Shown piece after piece: positions 24,201-37,516 of a stretch of 64,000 nucleotides of DNA (its first letter is position 1; every line of letters starts with the position of its first letter). This DNA is from Voacanga thouarsii. Its lineage: Eukaryota > Streptophyta > Magnoliopsida > Gentianales > Apocynaceae. The notes beneath the pieces were generated by a model. That model ran no database searches. It saw nothing but the letters and a program-made list of their open reading frames with translations, and had not been told where the DNA came from. A program made the position numbers and the translations under genes. The DNA lies in contig JANUWF010003367.1 of the NCBI GenBank assembly GCA_026120185.1, positions 62,001 through 126,000 on the forward strand, given 5' to 3'.

Positions 24201-26894
24201 AATTGGTATTACAACGAAGCTTAGTCTTGATTCTTATCAAGGCTAAATCTATACAAGAAAGGGAGCTTGAAGAGTTGGAGAGAAAACTACAAAATTTTCC
24301 AACACAAAAGCCAGAATGGTCACTTTTTCTTGTTACCTTTAGTGTTTTTATTGCAAAAGATTGATCGTTGTTGGTTGAATGTTCTTTAAGAAACAATCTT
24401 TTCTTATTGTTGTGAAGAAGTTGGCTTATATGAGCTCAAATATTTGTTAAAAGTTATTTTGAGAAGTCTTGCATATAAGGTGTTTGATGAAAGTCCTCTA
24501 TGACATCTAATTCTTTGTTCTATTTGATTAAATTCTTATGAGAAGTAATGTGGTTTAATGTGCTTATTTGATCATCTACATTGTTGAAACTTATTGAGCT
24601 AGGCATAGTTATCTTATTTTTAGAATTACTTACATTTGGTATATCATGAATCCTTGTTGTTCCTTGCTTGCCACTATCCTATATCCATTTACTTGTGTTG
24701 TGTTTTGTTGGGCATTTAACCCTTTAAACTCTTGTCTACCTTTGCCTAAGACTTAGTGTCCACCAAGTGTTTGACAAAACACCTCTAAAAAATCCAAGAG
24801 TTTAGATTGATCACCTAAGTGAACTAAACCTTTTGTAGTTGGGAAGGAATTGGTTATACCAGAGAGAGGATTGGAGTAATTGAAAAAGGTAAGAGGGAGA
24901 GACTATTATTTAAAAGCCAAAAGAGAGTAAATGCAAGTGTTTAGTGAAACACATTTGAGTGTAAACACTAAGGAAGTGTGGTGAGAAAATTTTTCTTTAT
25001 CTCTAACCATTTTTCCAAGTAAATCTCTTCAGTGAATCCACAAAATAGAGCAAAGAGACGAAACCACTAGACTCAATCAATGGGGTGCAAGTAGACCACA
25101 AGAGAGACCAAATAACCTTAGAGAAGTTTTTGCATTTATACAAAGGAGTATGAAGGGTATGTTGAGAGAAATGAATGAACTCCAAAATCCGCAAGGCTAA
25201 ACCTCCATTGTAGCACAAATAAGGAACCATGAACCACAAAAAGGCTACAACACATCGCAACTCAATACTCAACTCGGAGAAGAGTGGGATGAGAATTTAA
25301 TTAGAGGTTACCAATATCCGATAAGAGAGGGAAGGCGTGGGTTGAGAAGGAAAAGATGTGAAGTTCAATGGAGGTATGGAGGAGACAATGTAAAGGGAGT
25401 TGAGAGAAATATTGAGAGGGAGTATGAATAGAATGAGGAATATCAAGAAGAAGAGCATAGAACACAAAATAAAGGTAATGGGATGAGAGATAGGTTGAGA
25501 GAAGAAAATGAAAAATATAAAGATGAAGGTACCCACATTTGAGGGAATGAATGATCTGGAGACGTACTTTAAGTGGGAACAGAAAATGGATATTTTGTTT
25601 TAATGCAATAACTATAGTGAAAGGACCAAGTTAAAATTGGTAGTTTTGGGTATCACAGACTATGCACTAGTTTGGTGAGAACAAATTTTGTCAGATCAAA
25701 GAAGAATAGGAGAACAATCGTGACCAACTAGGATTTATTGAAGAATTTGTTGAGACAAAATTTGTATCCCTACACTACTACAATGAGCTTTACCAAAGGC
25801 TATAAGTGCACAAACAAGGTAACAAAAGTGTAGATGACTATCATAAGGAGATAGAAGTGCTATTGATAATGACCAATATGGTTGAAGACTGAAAGGCTAC
25901 AAAGGTCAGATTCCTAAGTGGTTTAAACTGGGATATTGCTAATGTTGTTGAGTTATACTCATAAGAGACTTCGGAAGACATGGCACATATGGCAATGAAG
26001 GTAAAACGGAAACTTAGAGGGATATACCTAAAGGGGAGTACACGGCACCTTTCCACACCAAGTCCACCAACATCGCCATCTAGAAAGACCAATAAGCTAA
26101 AAGAAGAATGAAGAAGAGATAAGGAAAAGACCATAGAAGGGTCTCAAAGGAGTTGAGACATTAAGTATTTCAAGTACTTGGGGTATGGTCATACTTCACA
26201 TGAATATCCCACTAAGAAGGTGATATACACTGATGCTCATAATAAGGTTTTATCTGAGAAAGAAGGATGTAATAGGAAGATGAAGGGAAAACTAGAAGAT
26301 GATGGTGATGGAAGTGAAGGAAGTGGAGATAGGGTAGAAATTACACCAATATGTCTTTTGGCTAGGGTTGCCGTAAGAGATGTAGGAGTTAGCTAAGAAG
26401 AGCAGGTAGTGAATAAACAATGCAACAACATATTTTATGCACGATACCTTATTCAACAAAAGCCGTGTATTGCGATTGTTAATAGTGGAAGTTGCACTAA
26501 TGTGGTTAGCACAAATTGGGTTGAGGAATTAGGAATAAAAATGAATAAACACCCAAGGCCCTATAAAATCTAATGGTTCAATGATAGTGGAAAGTTAAGG
26601 TTTAACAAGTAGTGATAGCTTTTGAAATAGGATATATAAGGATGAGATTCTTCATGATGCGGTGCCAATACAAGTGAGTTAACTACATTTAGGGAGATCA
26701 TGGTAATATGATAGAAGTGTAGTGTACGATAAGAGGAAGAATACCTACTTGGTGCAAAAAATAAAGGGAAACTTACAATCTTCACCTTTTATCTCCTAGT
26801 GAGGTGAGTGAGGAACAAAAAAATATGATTGAGAAAAAAGAAAGAACAAAAGGAGAAGCAAAAAGAAAAGAGTGATAAAAATAGGGAAGAAAGG

Positions 26895-26899
<5 letters not shown>

Positions 26900-26933
<34 letters not shown>
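26900..26933. repeat. (GA)n microsatellite in the retroelement spacer
   Basis: About 17 uninterrupted GA units inside the purine-rich spacer between protease and 3' LTR. Confidence 0.95.
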
Positions 26934-26935
<2 letters not shown>

Positions 26936-27209
26936 ACAAAATACTCAACACCAAGAGGGTGAGGGAAAAACACAAAAGAGTTCGAGAAAGAAAGAAAAAA
27001 AGAAAATTGAAGGACAAAAGCAAGTAAGCCCAAAAGAAGAGAAATGAGATAAAAACAAGAGTGAATGCCTTGGGTACAAAAAGAGTAGACCACGAATATG
27101 TTGAGGATCCAAAGCTAACAATTTTATCTATACAAAAATGTTCTTGTTTTTGTTTAAACTCCAATGTAGGTACAGATTCAAGGACGAATCTTTTCGAAGA
27201 AAGGAGAAA

Positions 27210-28204
27210 TGATAAGAATCTTTCCACCCTCCAAGGCACAATCAAAGAAGGAGGATGGAGGTCAAAATTGCATATCAAGACTCCATGGAAAAGGGCAAGA
27301 ATTAAGAGTTATCAAAGGGGATTCCAAGTTCACCAATTCACCAAACCTATGGCTAGATGGATAGCAAAAGGTGCAATAAAGGAAGCTAACCACAGCCCAC
27401 AACTCACATAGAAGATCATAGAGAAATCAAAGGAAATCAAAGACAATCTAAGAAAAACATTTGGAGTTCAAGGAGCCGACGTTGTGCAGGGCAGTTACTG
27501 TTCATCCAGAACCGAACTGGCACTGGCTCTAATACCCAAACTGGAGCTGGCTTGACTAGCAACAAATACTGTTTTTACCGAATTGAATCGACGCCGGCTC
27601 CCCTACACAAACCGGCGCTGGCTCAACTTTGGAAGGCTCCAAAGCTATTCTTTTCTGCTGTATTTTGAATCTTTTTCTTTGTATTTTGTCAATGACTTAT
27701 ATAAAACCTATGTTCTTCTAGTATTAGATAGAATATGAAATATGTATAAACTAACAAGAGAGGCTTGAACAACAAAGTAAGGAAGATCCTTCTTATTCAC
27801 CCAAATCCAAGACCAATCTTAAGAATTAGTCCACCCTAGTGCTTTTGTCTTTAAACTCTTTAAATAGTTCATTTAGATCTCTTGTTTTAAGTCTTGAAGA
27901 TGTATTTCTTGTAAGGTCTTTTTTTCTTAGATCTATATGAATGTCTATGATATTATCCTTTTGTTCTCAATCTTCTTGCTAGATTAGGAGTGTTTTGGAT
28001 GTGTTATAGAAGGCCAAAATCTACTTATTTTGGAGTCCTTGTAACATAAATCTACCTGAGTTCCTTGTTAGTAGACAAGGTGCTACCATTATTTATGTTG
28101 TTTTGCTTCACTTTTCATGGTTTAATCTTCTTGAAGTGAGCTTGTTCTTGTTGCTTCAAACCAAGAGAATCTTGAAGGAAGAGGCAGCTCTCCAGCTCAT
28201 GTCA
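27210..28204 (+). repeat. 3' LTR (TGATA family)
   Basis: Starts TGATAAGAATC and ends CTCATGTCA, followed by ACAAT. See the 5' copy at 23244-24200. Confidence 0.85.
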
Positions 28205-28209
28205 ACAAT

Positions 28210-31200
28210 ATTAGAATTTAACTATCTCTAATAAGTATATACCTTTCGTATTCTAACATTGATGTTAGTATGTAAATGATTTGATTATATTTTATAAGTT
28301 ATGAATAAATGAAAAACTCCATTTTTTTATTAGCATAAGCTATAAAGATATGAATAAACACCTGATTAAAGTGATGTCTAAATCTTATTATCCAATCACT
28401 AGAATAAACGTACATTACTATGTTCTAATAGGTATTCTAGATCAATATGGTTATCTAATATTAATGAGTAATAAAGTTAGACTTATTATCGAGGTTTTAT
28501 TTCAAAAAAGGGCATCTATTGTGTTTAAAACTTGCTTTCAATTTAAAAGAAGATTTATTTGAAGTGTTCATGACATTAGTAGCTCATTTGTTTTAAACTT
28601 ACATTTTGGTATAACTTGAAAATATAATTTTCAATAGGAATCTTAAGAAAGAGGTATATATATTTTATATCCAGAGATTGTCACATATATGATCAGTTTT
28701 TTCTTTGCAAGATATTGAAAATCTACATATAACTAAAGCTGCCTTATTTTTGTTAATTATATAATACTTAAGGCTTCACAATGTTGTTTCTTCATTCATT
28801 TTGAAGTGCATCATTGATCATGTATATATCTTAAGGTCAGTGGGAGTAAATAAAGTTTTTTATCTTCATATGTAGGTGATTCAGCTTGCACTCTTTATGG
28901 AATAATGCATGAGATAATTGTATGGTTTCATATATATTTAGAATTTGAAATTAATGGTCTTGCTTGTAATCTCTTGTATCTCTAGAGATTTATAGAGATA
29001 AGTTGTGAAGTATAATCTCATCTATCTCTTAAGACCCAAGTTATGAAATTCTTATCATATGAATTATGAAACACTATCTTTTTTTGCATTATCCATTTTT
29101 GTCACATACAAGCTTATTATACATTTGTTAAAAGCTTATTATGTATTTACTAGTGCATTGAAATAAAGGTTAATCCAAGGATGTTATGAAAGGTTCACAG
29201 GCATTTCGATTATATTTGGCTTAAATTTTATCGATTTTACTTTTAGCCAAATCAACATTATGTGATTCGACTAAATGATTCTTCCATAAGAACAATTGAT
29301 TTTGAAGTCGAATAAGTAAATCGATATAAGGTTTCTTTGTCAATTAAAAGCTTGTGACTTTTGAGTATATAGATATTAAGCTAGAATTTTAGGTTGTCAG
29401 CTAATTTGATTTCCATTATTCAACTCATATGAAATTCATTAGTACATAAAGAATGCTATTCTAACAATAATTTAATTCTAGACATTTTAGTAATTTTATT
29501 TACATGACTGTGCACATATAGGGCATGTATAGAGTTATGATCCATATTGGATCCATAAAGTTAGATCCAAATGACTTATATTAAGTTCATTCATGAAGTT
29601 TTACATGCTTGATTGAAAAGTGTTATACATTGTAATACACAGAAAGGAACGTTTTTGTTTAAAAATATAACCGCCATAATTCTTATTTTTATACATTCTA
29701 ATTAAATACTTATTGCAAAACCAAATTATTAATTGAGCGACTCACATAAAGTTTATGGCCATATTATTGATATTGTCACTCTTTAAGTGTTACATGAAAT
29801 AATGTGTGGCTAAGTGGGAGAATATAAGAAAAGATCTCTCGTGAGATCATATATGTGGCCCCACATTATTAACTTCAATTAATTAGGTATTTTGATATTT
29901 TCCGAATTTTTTCTATTAACAAATCTTCAAAATCTTTTCAAATTAATATAATTGATTTGACTAATCAATTAGAATTAGAAGATATGATCTTTTCAAATTA
30001 GGTAATTTATTGGTTATGCTACCTTATTAGAAGTTTCTTTTATGGAAAGAAATTCGTATACATATAATACACTTGGGTTCCTAGTTTATTGGGTTACATC
30101 AATCGAGTGTCATTCTGATAGGCATAGTTTAGAAGATAGAAAATTTTATTATAGGATTAACAGGGTTTAACTTGGGTTAATCGAGGTACTGATCAAAGGA
30201 CTCTATGAAGCTGGAGCTGGAGGTATTTCATTGTAACTTGAACAATTATGACTAAAGTTACACTTTTATTGTTTCCATTGTAAAGACATAATTTATGTGT
30301 ATTAAGGTTTTTCTCTCACACAGGGCAAATGATTACTAGCTCCAAATCTTAAGAAGAGGGTATTTAATGACCCTAGTGGATTGCTTAAAATCTTTAGGGA
30401 ATGATGAAAAATCAACAAGGGTAGAAGCATATCTGTCAACAAAAAGGACTTCTGGTAGAACTGGCTGTGACTTTGTGCACCTCTGTTGTATCACACCTCT
30501 GTTGTATTCTGTTGCTACAGCTTCTGCGATTCCCTTTATGATAGCCTCTAGCTTGATCCCGTTATTTAGTTTGTCTTTAAGCATAATTCACGAAGATAAA
30601 AGAACACTAAAGAGCCTGTGAGAAATATATGAAACTCCTAAATTTTTTATGGAATTCTTTCCTTGGTTAGTGTCAAGGAAAGTTGGGCTTTTTAGGTTGC
30701 TGGAGTTGCTGAGAAAGGAACTCTGTCTTAAGTCCAAGACAGACAAGAAAATTTTACTAGATCCATTATCCATGACTGAAACTTCAGCAAATGTCTTAAT
30801 TTTTCTGCACAAGACAGGACTTGGATAGCTAAGAGATTACCTGGTAATTGAGTGATGCAGCAGTTTATCGAGGCAAAGCAGTTGATGAATCACGCATGCT
30901 GAAGAGTACCAGAAGTCCATCATCACACCCAATGAATTCAACATTTCTTTTACTGCTTGGTTGATGAATTCATTGGCACAGTATGTTTAAAGCTTGTCAA
31001 GCTCACTTTTTTAGTATTACATCTCATCCACCGGGAACCATTGCTACTTATTTACCAACATTTTAGGATAAGAAAACTCCCATGCTAAAGAGATTTTAAG
31101 CTTGAGACTCTGGGTCAGTTAAACCCCAACATAGCATCTTCCTTAGTTACAGTTAATATCCTAGAATTCAGATTACAGTGCTGAGGTCAAGGTAGTATTC

Positions 31201-31427
31201 TTCTGATCATTCCTTGTTGACTGAAGTTTGTCACTTTTTTCTCTCATATTTTGAAAGGCTCCTATAGCAGGTACTAATGCCGTTGCATACAGGAAGAATC
31301 CAAGAGATCATGTCCGCATAAAATATAATTAACCTTACCAGCCTTTTTCTGAGTAAGCACCCTCACAAATGAATGCTAAAACATCTCTCTATTAATTGCA
31401 CAAGTAGATTGACTTCGAAACATCTTC
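28210..31427. other. AT-rich spacer between the repeat region and the gene block
   Basis: No gene recognised. Up to about 30330 it is AT-rich and repeat-like, probably the right half of an older element split by the 23244-28204 insertion. 30336-30830 has short open frames on both strands, none with a domain I recognise. From about 30830 the text is moderately GC-richer and probably holds the 3' flank of the PPR gene. Confidence 0.35.
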
Positions 31428-33269
31428 CTACCAGTAATCCCCACAGGAACATTTCCCATCTCTAAAATGATGAAAACGTTGCACATCTCTGAGAATTATT
31501 GATCTACCATAGATAAAGGATATAAGTTTAGCAGCTGAATGGCAATCCCCACAAACTCTGAGATTTTTAACAACACGGATTGTTTCTCCCGGTGGACAAT
31601 TTATCAGCCCGAAAGTAATAGCCAATTTCTCACTGTGATATCTGAGAGTAGTTTCTTTCTCTTCATCTTCCATGTCCTGATGATATACCGAAGAAGTATC
31701 TGGGACATACCCAACCAACTTCAGAGTTTCAATTAACTTGTCAACGGCCTGGTGCAGTTCTCGATACTCAGTTCGCGTACCATCACCTGAAAAGAATTCA
31801 TGCACTGCATTGTTCACTTCTATCAAACTACAACCAGGTACCTTTGTTAACACCCTATCTTTCATCATCTTTCGTAATTCTTTTGCATCTTCCCATTGTC
31901 CAGCTCTGGCACACATGTTTGAGTACATAACATAATCCCCACTATGTAAACTATCCAGCTTGAGAATTTTTTCGAGAACCTGCTTACCCAAGTTAACATT
32001 TCCATGAATACTACAAGCAGCTAACAGTGTCCTCCAAAGTAAAGATGTAGGCTCAATTGGCAAATTCATAATAAAATTATAGGCATCAACCAAGTGTCCT
32101 GCTCGACCTAACAAATCCAGAACACAGCCATAGTGTTTGATTCCTGGTACAATCTTGTATTCATCTCTCATTCTATAGAAATTGCTAAACCCGTCTTCAA
32201 GTAATCCAGCATGATCACATGCATACAAGACACCCAAAAATGTAATACCATCCGGTTGAACTTGAGCTTTAATCATTTCCTCAAATACAGATAAAGCTTC
32301 ATATCCACGCCCATGAATAGCATATGCCATTATCATAGTTGACCACGCTTGTGTGTCTTTAAAATTCATGCCATTGAAAACAGAAACTGCATCATCCAGA
32401 CTCCCACATTTTGCATGCATGTCAATAAGTGCTGTATTTACCTTAACATACCGATCAAATCCATGTTTCTTCACATATTCAAGTATCCACTTGGCTAATT
32501 CAAGTGCTCCAAGCAAAGCACAAGATGAAATAACACCCAGAATTGTCACCTCAGTAGGTTTAAGCTTTTTAGCCTGAAGTTCACGGAACAATGATAAAGC
32601 CTCATTTGGCTGACTGCTTCTTACGTGACCCATTATGATCGCATTGTAAGTCACCACACAAGGTTCTAATGCTCTATCAAATATGCAGCGAGCTGAATCA
32701 ATGTCTGCACTCTCAACATACATATTAATAAGTGCAGGACAGACGTAGCTGTCATTGTTGAGCCCATATTTTATAGCAAGGCAATGCAATTGTTTGCCTT
32801 CTTCCAAGACATTCATTTTCGCACAAGCCTTAAGCAGAGAAGGGAAGGTATAATTGTCTGGGACCAGGCCAAAACAGAGAACTTTCACCAAAAGTACTAA
32901 ACTTTGGATTGGTATTTCACTGTGGGCATAGCCACGAGCCATAAGGTTGAACAAGATAATGTCTGGCTGGGATATTTGGTCGAACAAAAGGTGTGCATGG
33001 TGCATTGACGAAGTCGAAGGCTTTGAAGTACAGAAATTTATCAGCTTTTTCATGACAAAAACGTCATTTTGCCGGTGGGTCTTGATGGAAAAGGCTTGAA
33101 TTTGTTTGAGCTCACTGAGAGAATTGCATTTGGAAAGGAGAGAAAGAGGGTGAGCATCTGGGACGCAGTCTTTTCTTGGGCTGTTACGGCTAAAATTGGA
33201 ACAAGAGAAAGTAGTTGGTACTGAGATTGCAGCTGAAGTTGCCATAAGGTAGATTAATCCGAGTCCCAA
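31428..33269 (-). CDS. OTP85: DYW-type pentatricopeptide repeat protein, OTP85-like (chloroplast RNA editing)
   Basis: Single-exon gene of 613 codons, as usual for plant PLS-class PPR genes. The N-terminus (SLLSKCNSLSELKQIQAFSIK) is followed by tandem PPR motifs from about residue 85 to 480 (for example PDNYTFPSLLKACAKM, VNTALIDMHAKCGSLDDA, PDGITFLGVLYACDHAGL), then E/E+ motifs and a C-terminal DYW deaminase-like domain (YHSEKLAITFG with the HSE zinc/active-site signature, CGDCH, and the terminal CSCGDYW). Similarity along its length recalls Arabidopsis OTP85 (At2g02980), a plastid factor needed for editing of ndhD. That it does the same here is inferred. The second ATG (33242, MATSAAISV) begins a Ser-rich, transit-peptide-like stretch and may be the true start, giving 604 residues. 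It lies on the same strand as the AVT1 gene, about 350 bp downstream of that gene's stop. Confidence 0.93.
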   Translation of the reverse strand: MGLGLIYLMATSAAISVPTTFSCSNFSRNSPRKDCVPDAHPLSLLSKCNSLSELKQIQAFSIKTHRQNDVFVMKKLINFCTSKPSTSSMHHAHLLFDQISQPDIILFNLMARGYAHSEIPIQSLVLLVKVLCFGLVPDNYTFPSLLKACAKMNVLEEGKQLHCLAIKYGLNNDSYVCPALINMYVESADIDSARCIFDRALEPCVVTYNAIIMGHVRSSQPNEALSLFRELQAKKLKPTEVTILGVISSCALLGALELAKWILEYVKKHGFDRYVKVNTALIDMHAKCGSLDDAVSVFNGMNFKDTQAWSTMIMAYAIHGRGYEALSVFEEMIKAQVQPDGITFLGVLYACDHAGLLEDGFSNFYRMRDEYKIVPGIKHYGCVLDLLGRAGHLVDAYNFIMNLPIEPTSLLWRTLLAACSIHGNVNLGKQVLEKILKLDSLHSGDYVMYSNMCARAGQWEDAKELRKMMKDRVLTKVPGCSLIEVNNAVHEFFSGDGTRTEYRELHQAVDKLIETLKLVGYVPDTSSVYHQDMEDEEKETTLRYHSEKLAITFGLINCPPGETIRVVKNLRVCGDCHSAAKLISFIYGRSIILRDVQRFHHFRDGKCSCGDYW

Positions 33270-33617
33270 AATCGCAACGTATGGAGAAAGAAAGGTCTAG
33301 TCCCAAACAGGTACCATCACTTTCAGACAAAAATACAAGGTGCTTTATAAATTATTGAACTTTTCTGCCGCATATACGAAACAATAAAGGAAAAGAAGAA
33401 AATATCTCAATGCGGAGCTTTCTTTTATTGCAATCTAGATAGTGCAAGTGGCTTATCCACTCATAGCTCAAAAGGGACGCAAGAATAATAGAATATCTTG
33501 CAAAGGATCAATCAAGAATAGGCAACGAAATTACAAATTTTAAACATTTGTAATTGCATATCAGGAATCCTGATTTTACCCTCAAGAACTTTAGGTGCAC
33601 AGTCACACTTATTATGG

Positions 33618-35131
33618 TTAAACATGCCTAATTATGTCTCTCACAGACGTATAGGTTCCTGTTACCAAAACGAAAACTCCAAAAACCAAAATTATGATAA
33701 TAAGGACAAACTCTATCCCCAGATTTCTGTATTTTTGGTAGATCTTCAGGTAGCACAAGCATGGGAGCAACATTGAAGCCGTGATGCTTAAGAATGCACC
33801 AGTAAATGCCATCACGTATCCGAAAAAGGGAATGGCTAATGCCACAACCACAGTGCTGATGACCAAACCTGTTCTGACAAGTAGACTAATGATTCTACTC
33901 TTTCTGAAAGGATGTGTGTATTCAATTGCTGTTGCAATTGGGGATACTATTATTGCATACTTTGTTATGGGGTTGATCAAAGTGGTATATATAGCAATTT
34001 TTGAACTAATTTTGCTGGTGGGAAGATTTAGAGTAATCTGTGATGTTAAATTTTCTCCAAACATCAAGTACCCTAGAACAGCCATTGATCCGTAGGTGAT
34101 GGTGCTTACACCAAAGCAGATGAGTAGAACCTGCAGAACAAAAGACAAAATCCATTACATTTGCTTTAAATGTCAAATCATTCTTCAGGTGTTTTAAATT
34201 TATGGAATATGTGAGAAAGTAAAAATAGATTAAAAAATGGTATCTTACCGTACTAATTTTTTTTATTTAGTAAATTTTAATTAAAAAAAATACCAGTTTA
34301 CCTTGGGAAATTTGCCTGCGTCTTTCATGGAATTGCATAGCATAGGAAAAACGGCATGACCACAATAACAGAATGTGTACAAGCTAACTGCCGTTGGCAA
34401 TCCATTCCATCTCCAAAGTGACCCTCTCTCATGAAATCCCACACCATCAATAGTACCAACCCAAAGGGTAGAACCAACAAGAATAAGAGAAGCCACAACC
34501 CCGCCAACAGAAACATAAGCTAGCAACCCCAAACTTTTCAACCATGTTGTTGGCAAAACCACAATTGCAGTGAGCAAAACAAATATTTTTTCTCCTCCAA
34601 CTTTGTATCCACCAAGCCGCAAACATGCATTTGGAAAAAGCTTATGCAGGTTATCACCTTCTAAGATGAGAAATTCTACTGCAACCAAGTATAATTCAAG
34701 ATACATGAAAGTAGATACAATAACTCTTCCTTTTCTCCCAAAAGCTAGTTCTCCAATGTCTGGATATGTTCTAATAAGTGGATCTGCATTCATGCATCGT
34801 TGCAGAAGTAACCCTGTGTAGTAACAAAGAACTGCAACTAAGAAAAAGATCATTAAACTTAACCATCCACCCTCTGAAAGTGCATATGGGATCGATAATA
34901 TTCCCACACCTGTGGAGCAACGTTAAATCAGCCCATTAATGTACTTATATTAAAGAATTCAAAGACACATAACGACATATCAAGGTCTAAAAACTAGGAT
35001 CTAGACAGACCTGATAAAGCATTTATTCCATTGAAACAAGTTCTAAGGAATGTAGTGCCTTGTTTTTGTTGCTGTGATTTTGGCAACTGGCTCTGACCTT
35101 CCATTCCCTCTCCTGCATTATGGGAGTCCAT
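33618..35131 (-). CDS. Vacuolar-type amino acid transporter, AVT1 family
   Basis: Three exons with GT-AG junctions: 35131-35011, 34909-34302 and 34130-33618. Together they give 413 residues, normal for the AVT1 group of the amino acid/auxin permease (AAAP) family. The ATG at 35131 follows an in-frame stop and opens a short polar N-terminus (MDSHNAGEGMEGQSQ). The conserved entry motif TTFLRTCFNGINALSG crosses the first junction into VGILSIPYALSEGGWLS, the start of the first membrane segment. Later signatures are RTYPDIGELAFG, YLELYLVAVEFLILEGDN and YGSMAVLGYLMFG. About ten hydrophobic segments are readable. AVT1 proteins move neutral amino acids across the tonoplast by proton antiport. Substrate and subfamily member (1H/1I/1J type) are not decided by the sequence. 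A gene at this position is not in the Arabidopsis equivalent block as I recall it. Confidence 0.92.
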
Positions 35132-35200
35132 GTCTTCTTTGGTTCCCCCACTGCCTCTAATGCTGCTGATTCACATCCAAGTATGAGGTGAGGGCTGAGC

Positions 35201-35209
35201 TTATATAAA
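35201..35209 (-). promoter_or_regulatory. Probable TATA box of the AVT1 gene
   Basis: TTTATATAA on the minus strand lies about 70 bp upstream of the ATG at 35131, which fits a short 5' leader of 40-50 bases. Confidence 0.45.
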
Positions 35210-35775
35210 GATGGAAAAGTCCTCACTGAAATATGATGGTCTTTTCATACCTTTTTCCTTTTCCCATAATTTTATCGTTCTTGGCCAAAGATAGTGAATA
35301 TGAGCAGACTACCATTTCAGATTTCTAAGGAAAATGGAAAAACAGCATATTATACTCGTTTGCCTTTCTTCCATTCTCACAACTAATAGTGGTTAGAGAC
35401 ATAGACACACAAATATATCTAAATCTGTATCAGTATGTCTTCATCATTGGGGTCACGAGAAGAAAATGACGGCACCGATAGCTTTCGTACCCTTAATGCC
35501 ATTATTGTTTGAAATGAACAACAAGAGAGCTTCCATTTTTAAGCCTTGGTTTGACAAAATTAAAATTTTAATAATAAAGTCTAAATATTTAAATATTAAA
35601 TTTTGAATATTGAAATTTAAAAACTGAATTCTAAAATTTGAAGTATGAATTAATTATAGAGTTTATTGCAATTTATCCCTATTAAGTTGAATAATAGTAC
35701 TTTAATACCACAAAGTAGTAGAGTTCCACTTAAAGTTATTTTTGTAATTAAATATATATTTTGTTCATATAATTA

Positions 35776-36086
35776 CTCTATCCGTTTCAAAATAAATATT
35801 TATGAAATTTTCTTATTTTGTTTCAAAATAAATATTTATATACATATTTTTAAAAATAATGATTAATTTCTTCTCATTTTACCCTTATTTATTCTAAGTC
35901 AACTACATAACTTCTCAAATCTCTTTTTTTCTTCTTACTTCTTTGAAATTTTCACCAACTAATAGCTATCATATTTTTAACAGGGGTAGAATAAGAATTT
36001 TATTTAAATTATAGTATTATTTTCAATACGCTTAATCTGTGTACATGTAAAGGGTTTTATGAACATCTATTTTAAAACAGAGGAAG
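35776..36086. mobile_element. Stowaway-like (Tc1/mariner) MITE
   Basis: CTCTATCCGTTTCAAAATA at the left and its imperfect inverse (TATTTTAAAACAGAGGAAG) at the right, each bounded by TA. The CTCCCTCCGT type of terminus with TA duplication is characteristic of plant Stowaway-like elements. No coding capacity. Confidence 0.65.
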
Positions 36087-37516
36087 TATAAGATCTTGAT
36101 TATCAGATCTTGATTTTGATCATCTCATTTTAATATAAAAAAATAATATTTATTTGTGAAACTGTCTCTGCAATTTTAGAAAAGAATAAAATCTATAATA
36201 CTTTTATTTTTAATTAAAAATAATATTTTGATTAAAAAACTCTTAATCGGCTCATTTTATTTTTCTGTTATTTTCTTAAGAAACATCATGGAGATTGAAA
36301 CAACTCGAATGACGATGTACTCGAATGTAACCTTGTACTAATTATTTTTTTTCTTTTTATCATGAGGGGAAAAAAACAACTAACATTACAATATTTTTCA
36401 AGTACGACCATATAAAAATTCCTTTTTTCTATAAAATATTGAGTTTAATTATAATTATCGTTGAAAATACGACTACTTAAAAATATCGTATAATAGACAC
36501 AATTAATCTTTATATAAATAATATTAATTTCCTAAATCATATACACACAAATCAATCGATTGTATTACAAAAATTTTAGAATAAAACTCGAGCATAGGTA
36601 GATGAGTTGGTGGAATAATAATTGGTGAAGCAAAAGCTGCAGAATTAGCATAAAATAATGAAACTTGAGATTCTAAAGAATAAAAACAGACAATTGATAT
36701 GAATAAAAGAGATATTTTATTTAAAAAGTAAATTTTGTTAGTCAATATCATCATTGACTAACGATCAATAAACCTCTAGTGCTTTTTTTTTTATAAATTG
36801 TGATACTAAAGTGTCATTACTCCTAACTTAATAGGGGTAAATTACAATAACATTTAATTATAATTTATTTTTATATTTTATTTTATTACAATTTAGATTA
36901 AATATAAAAAATATTTAACATATTCAAACTTCAAATTTAAGTAACTTTCAATTTATTTAAAATTTATAATAAAATTTAATACGTCTTAATCAATTAAGTG
37001 ATTATAAAAATTTGTTATCAAATATTAATTAAGTAATTAATATTAATTATTATCAAACAAATTTAATGAAATAAATATTTAATTAACTAATTTTAAAAAA
37101 AACTTAACTGAGTTATCAAACATGCCCATTTAGAGATTAGTCATGCCTGGATTTTAGACATTATATTATTAGTACAATTGGCCCAAAGATAATATCCCCA
37201 AATCTTTACCACACTCTATATTACTTTTTTCTTTTCTTGCATATTCTAAGGATCAAATCATTCTCTTTTTTCCTTTTTAACAACTAATATAAACTATTAC
37301 TTCATACCAGGTTTTTTTTTTTTTTTAACTCGATACGAAAAGCAGTGAGGTTAAAACAGAGGGGGATATTTCTTTAGTGAGAGTGAAATTTATATGAGAA
37401 GTGTTAAAAATATATTGTACTTTTAATCAGACATACAATTCTTCACTAACTTGTATCTATGGCCTGTTTTCAATTACTTAAAATAATATAATTTTAGTTT
37501 TTTTTTTAAGTAAAGG

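Larger units (their letters stand above)
23244..28204 (+). mobile_element. Non-autonomous Ty3/gypsy element with gag and protease only
   Basis: Complete outline: 5' LTR 23244-24200, primer-site-like TTGGTATTACAACG at 24202, interior, purine-rich tract CGAAGAAAGGAGAAA before the 3' LTR 27210-28204, and target duplication ACAAT. The interior reads (with stops) as gag at about 25540-26160 (ETYFKWEQKM, LVVLGITDYALVW-like), a zinc-knuckle remnant at 26165-26220 (KYFKYLGYGHTSHEYP, Cys lost) and a protease at 26440-26800 (IVNSGSCTNVV, PYKI). No RT, RNase H or integrase follows. The protease runs into a GA-rich spacer (26820-27050) and then the LTR. It must rely on another element's enzymes. Confidence 0.8.

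Noticed and set aside
26796..27278. 160-codon minus-strand reading frame
   Set aside because: It translates the GA-rich spacer and 3' LTR of the retroelement on the wrong strand. Leu/Ser/Phe-rich low complexity with a (LS)n run from the microsatellite.
30336..30812. Possible small gene (frames on both strands)
   Set aside because: Neither strand gives a recognisable domain, and there are no convincing splice sites to extend the frames.
31539..32577. Three plus-strand frames within the PPR gene
   Set aside because: Antisense shadows of the PPR coding sequence.
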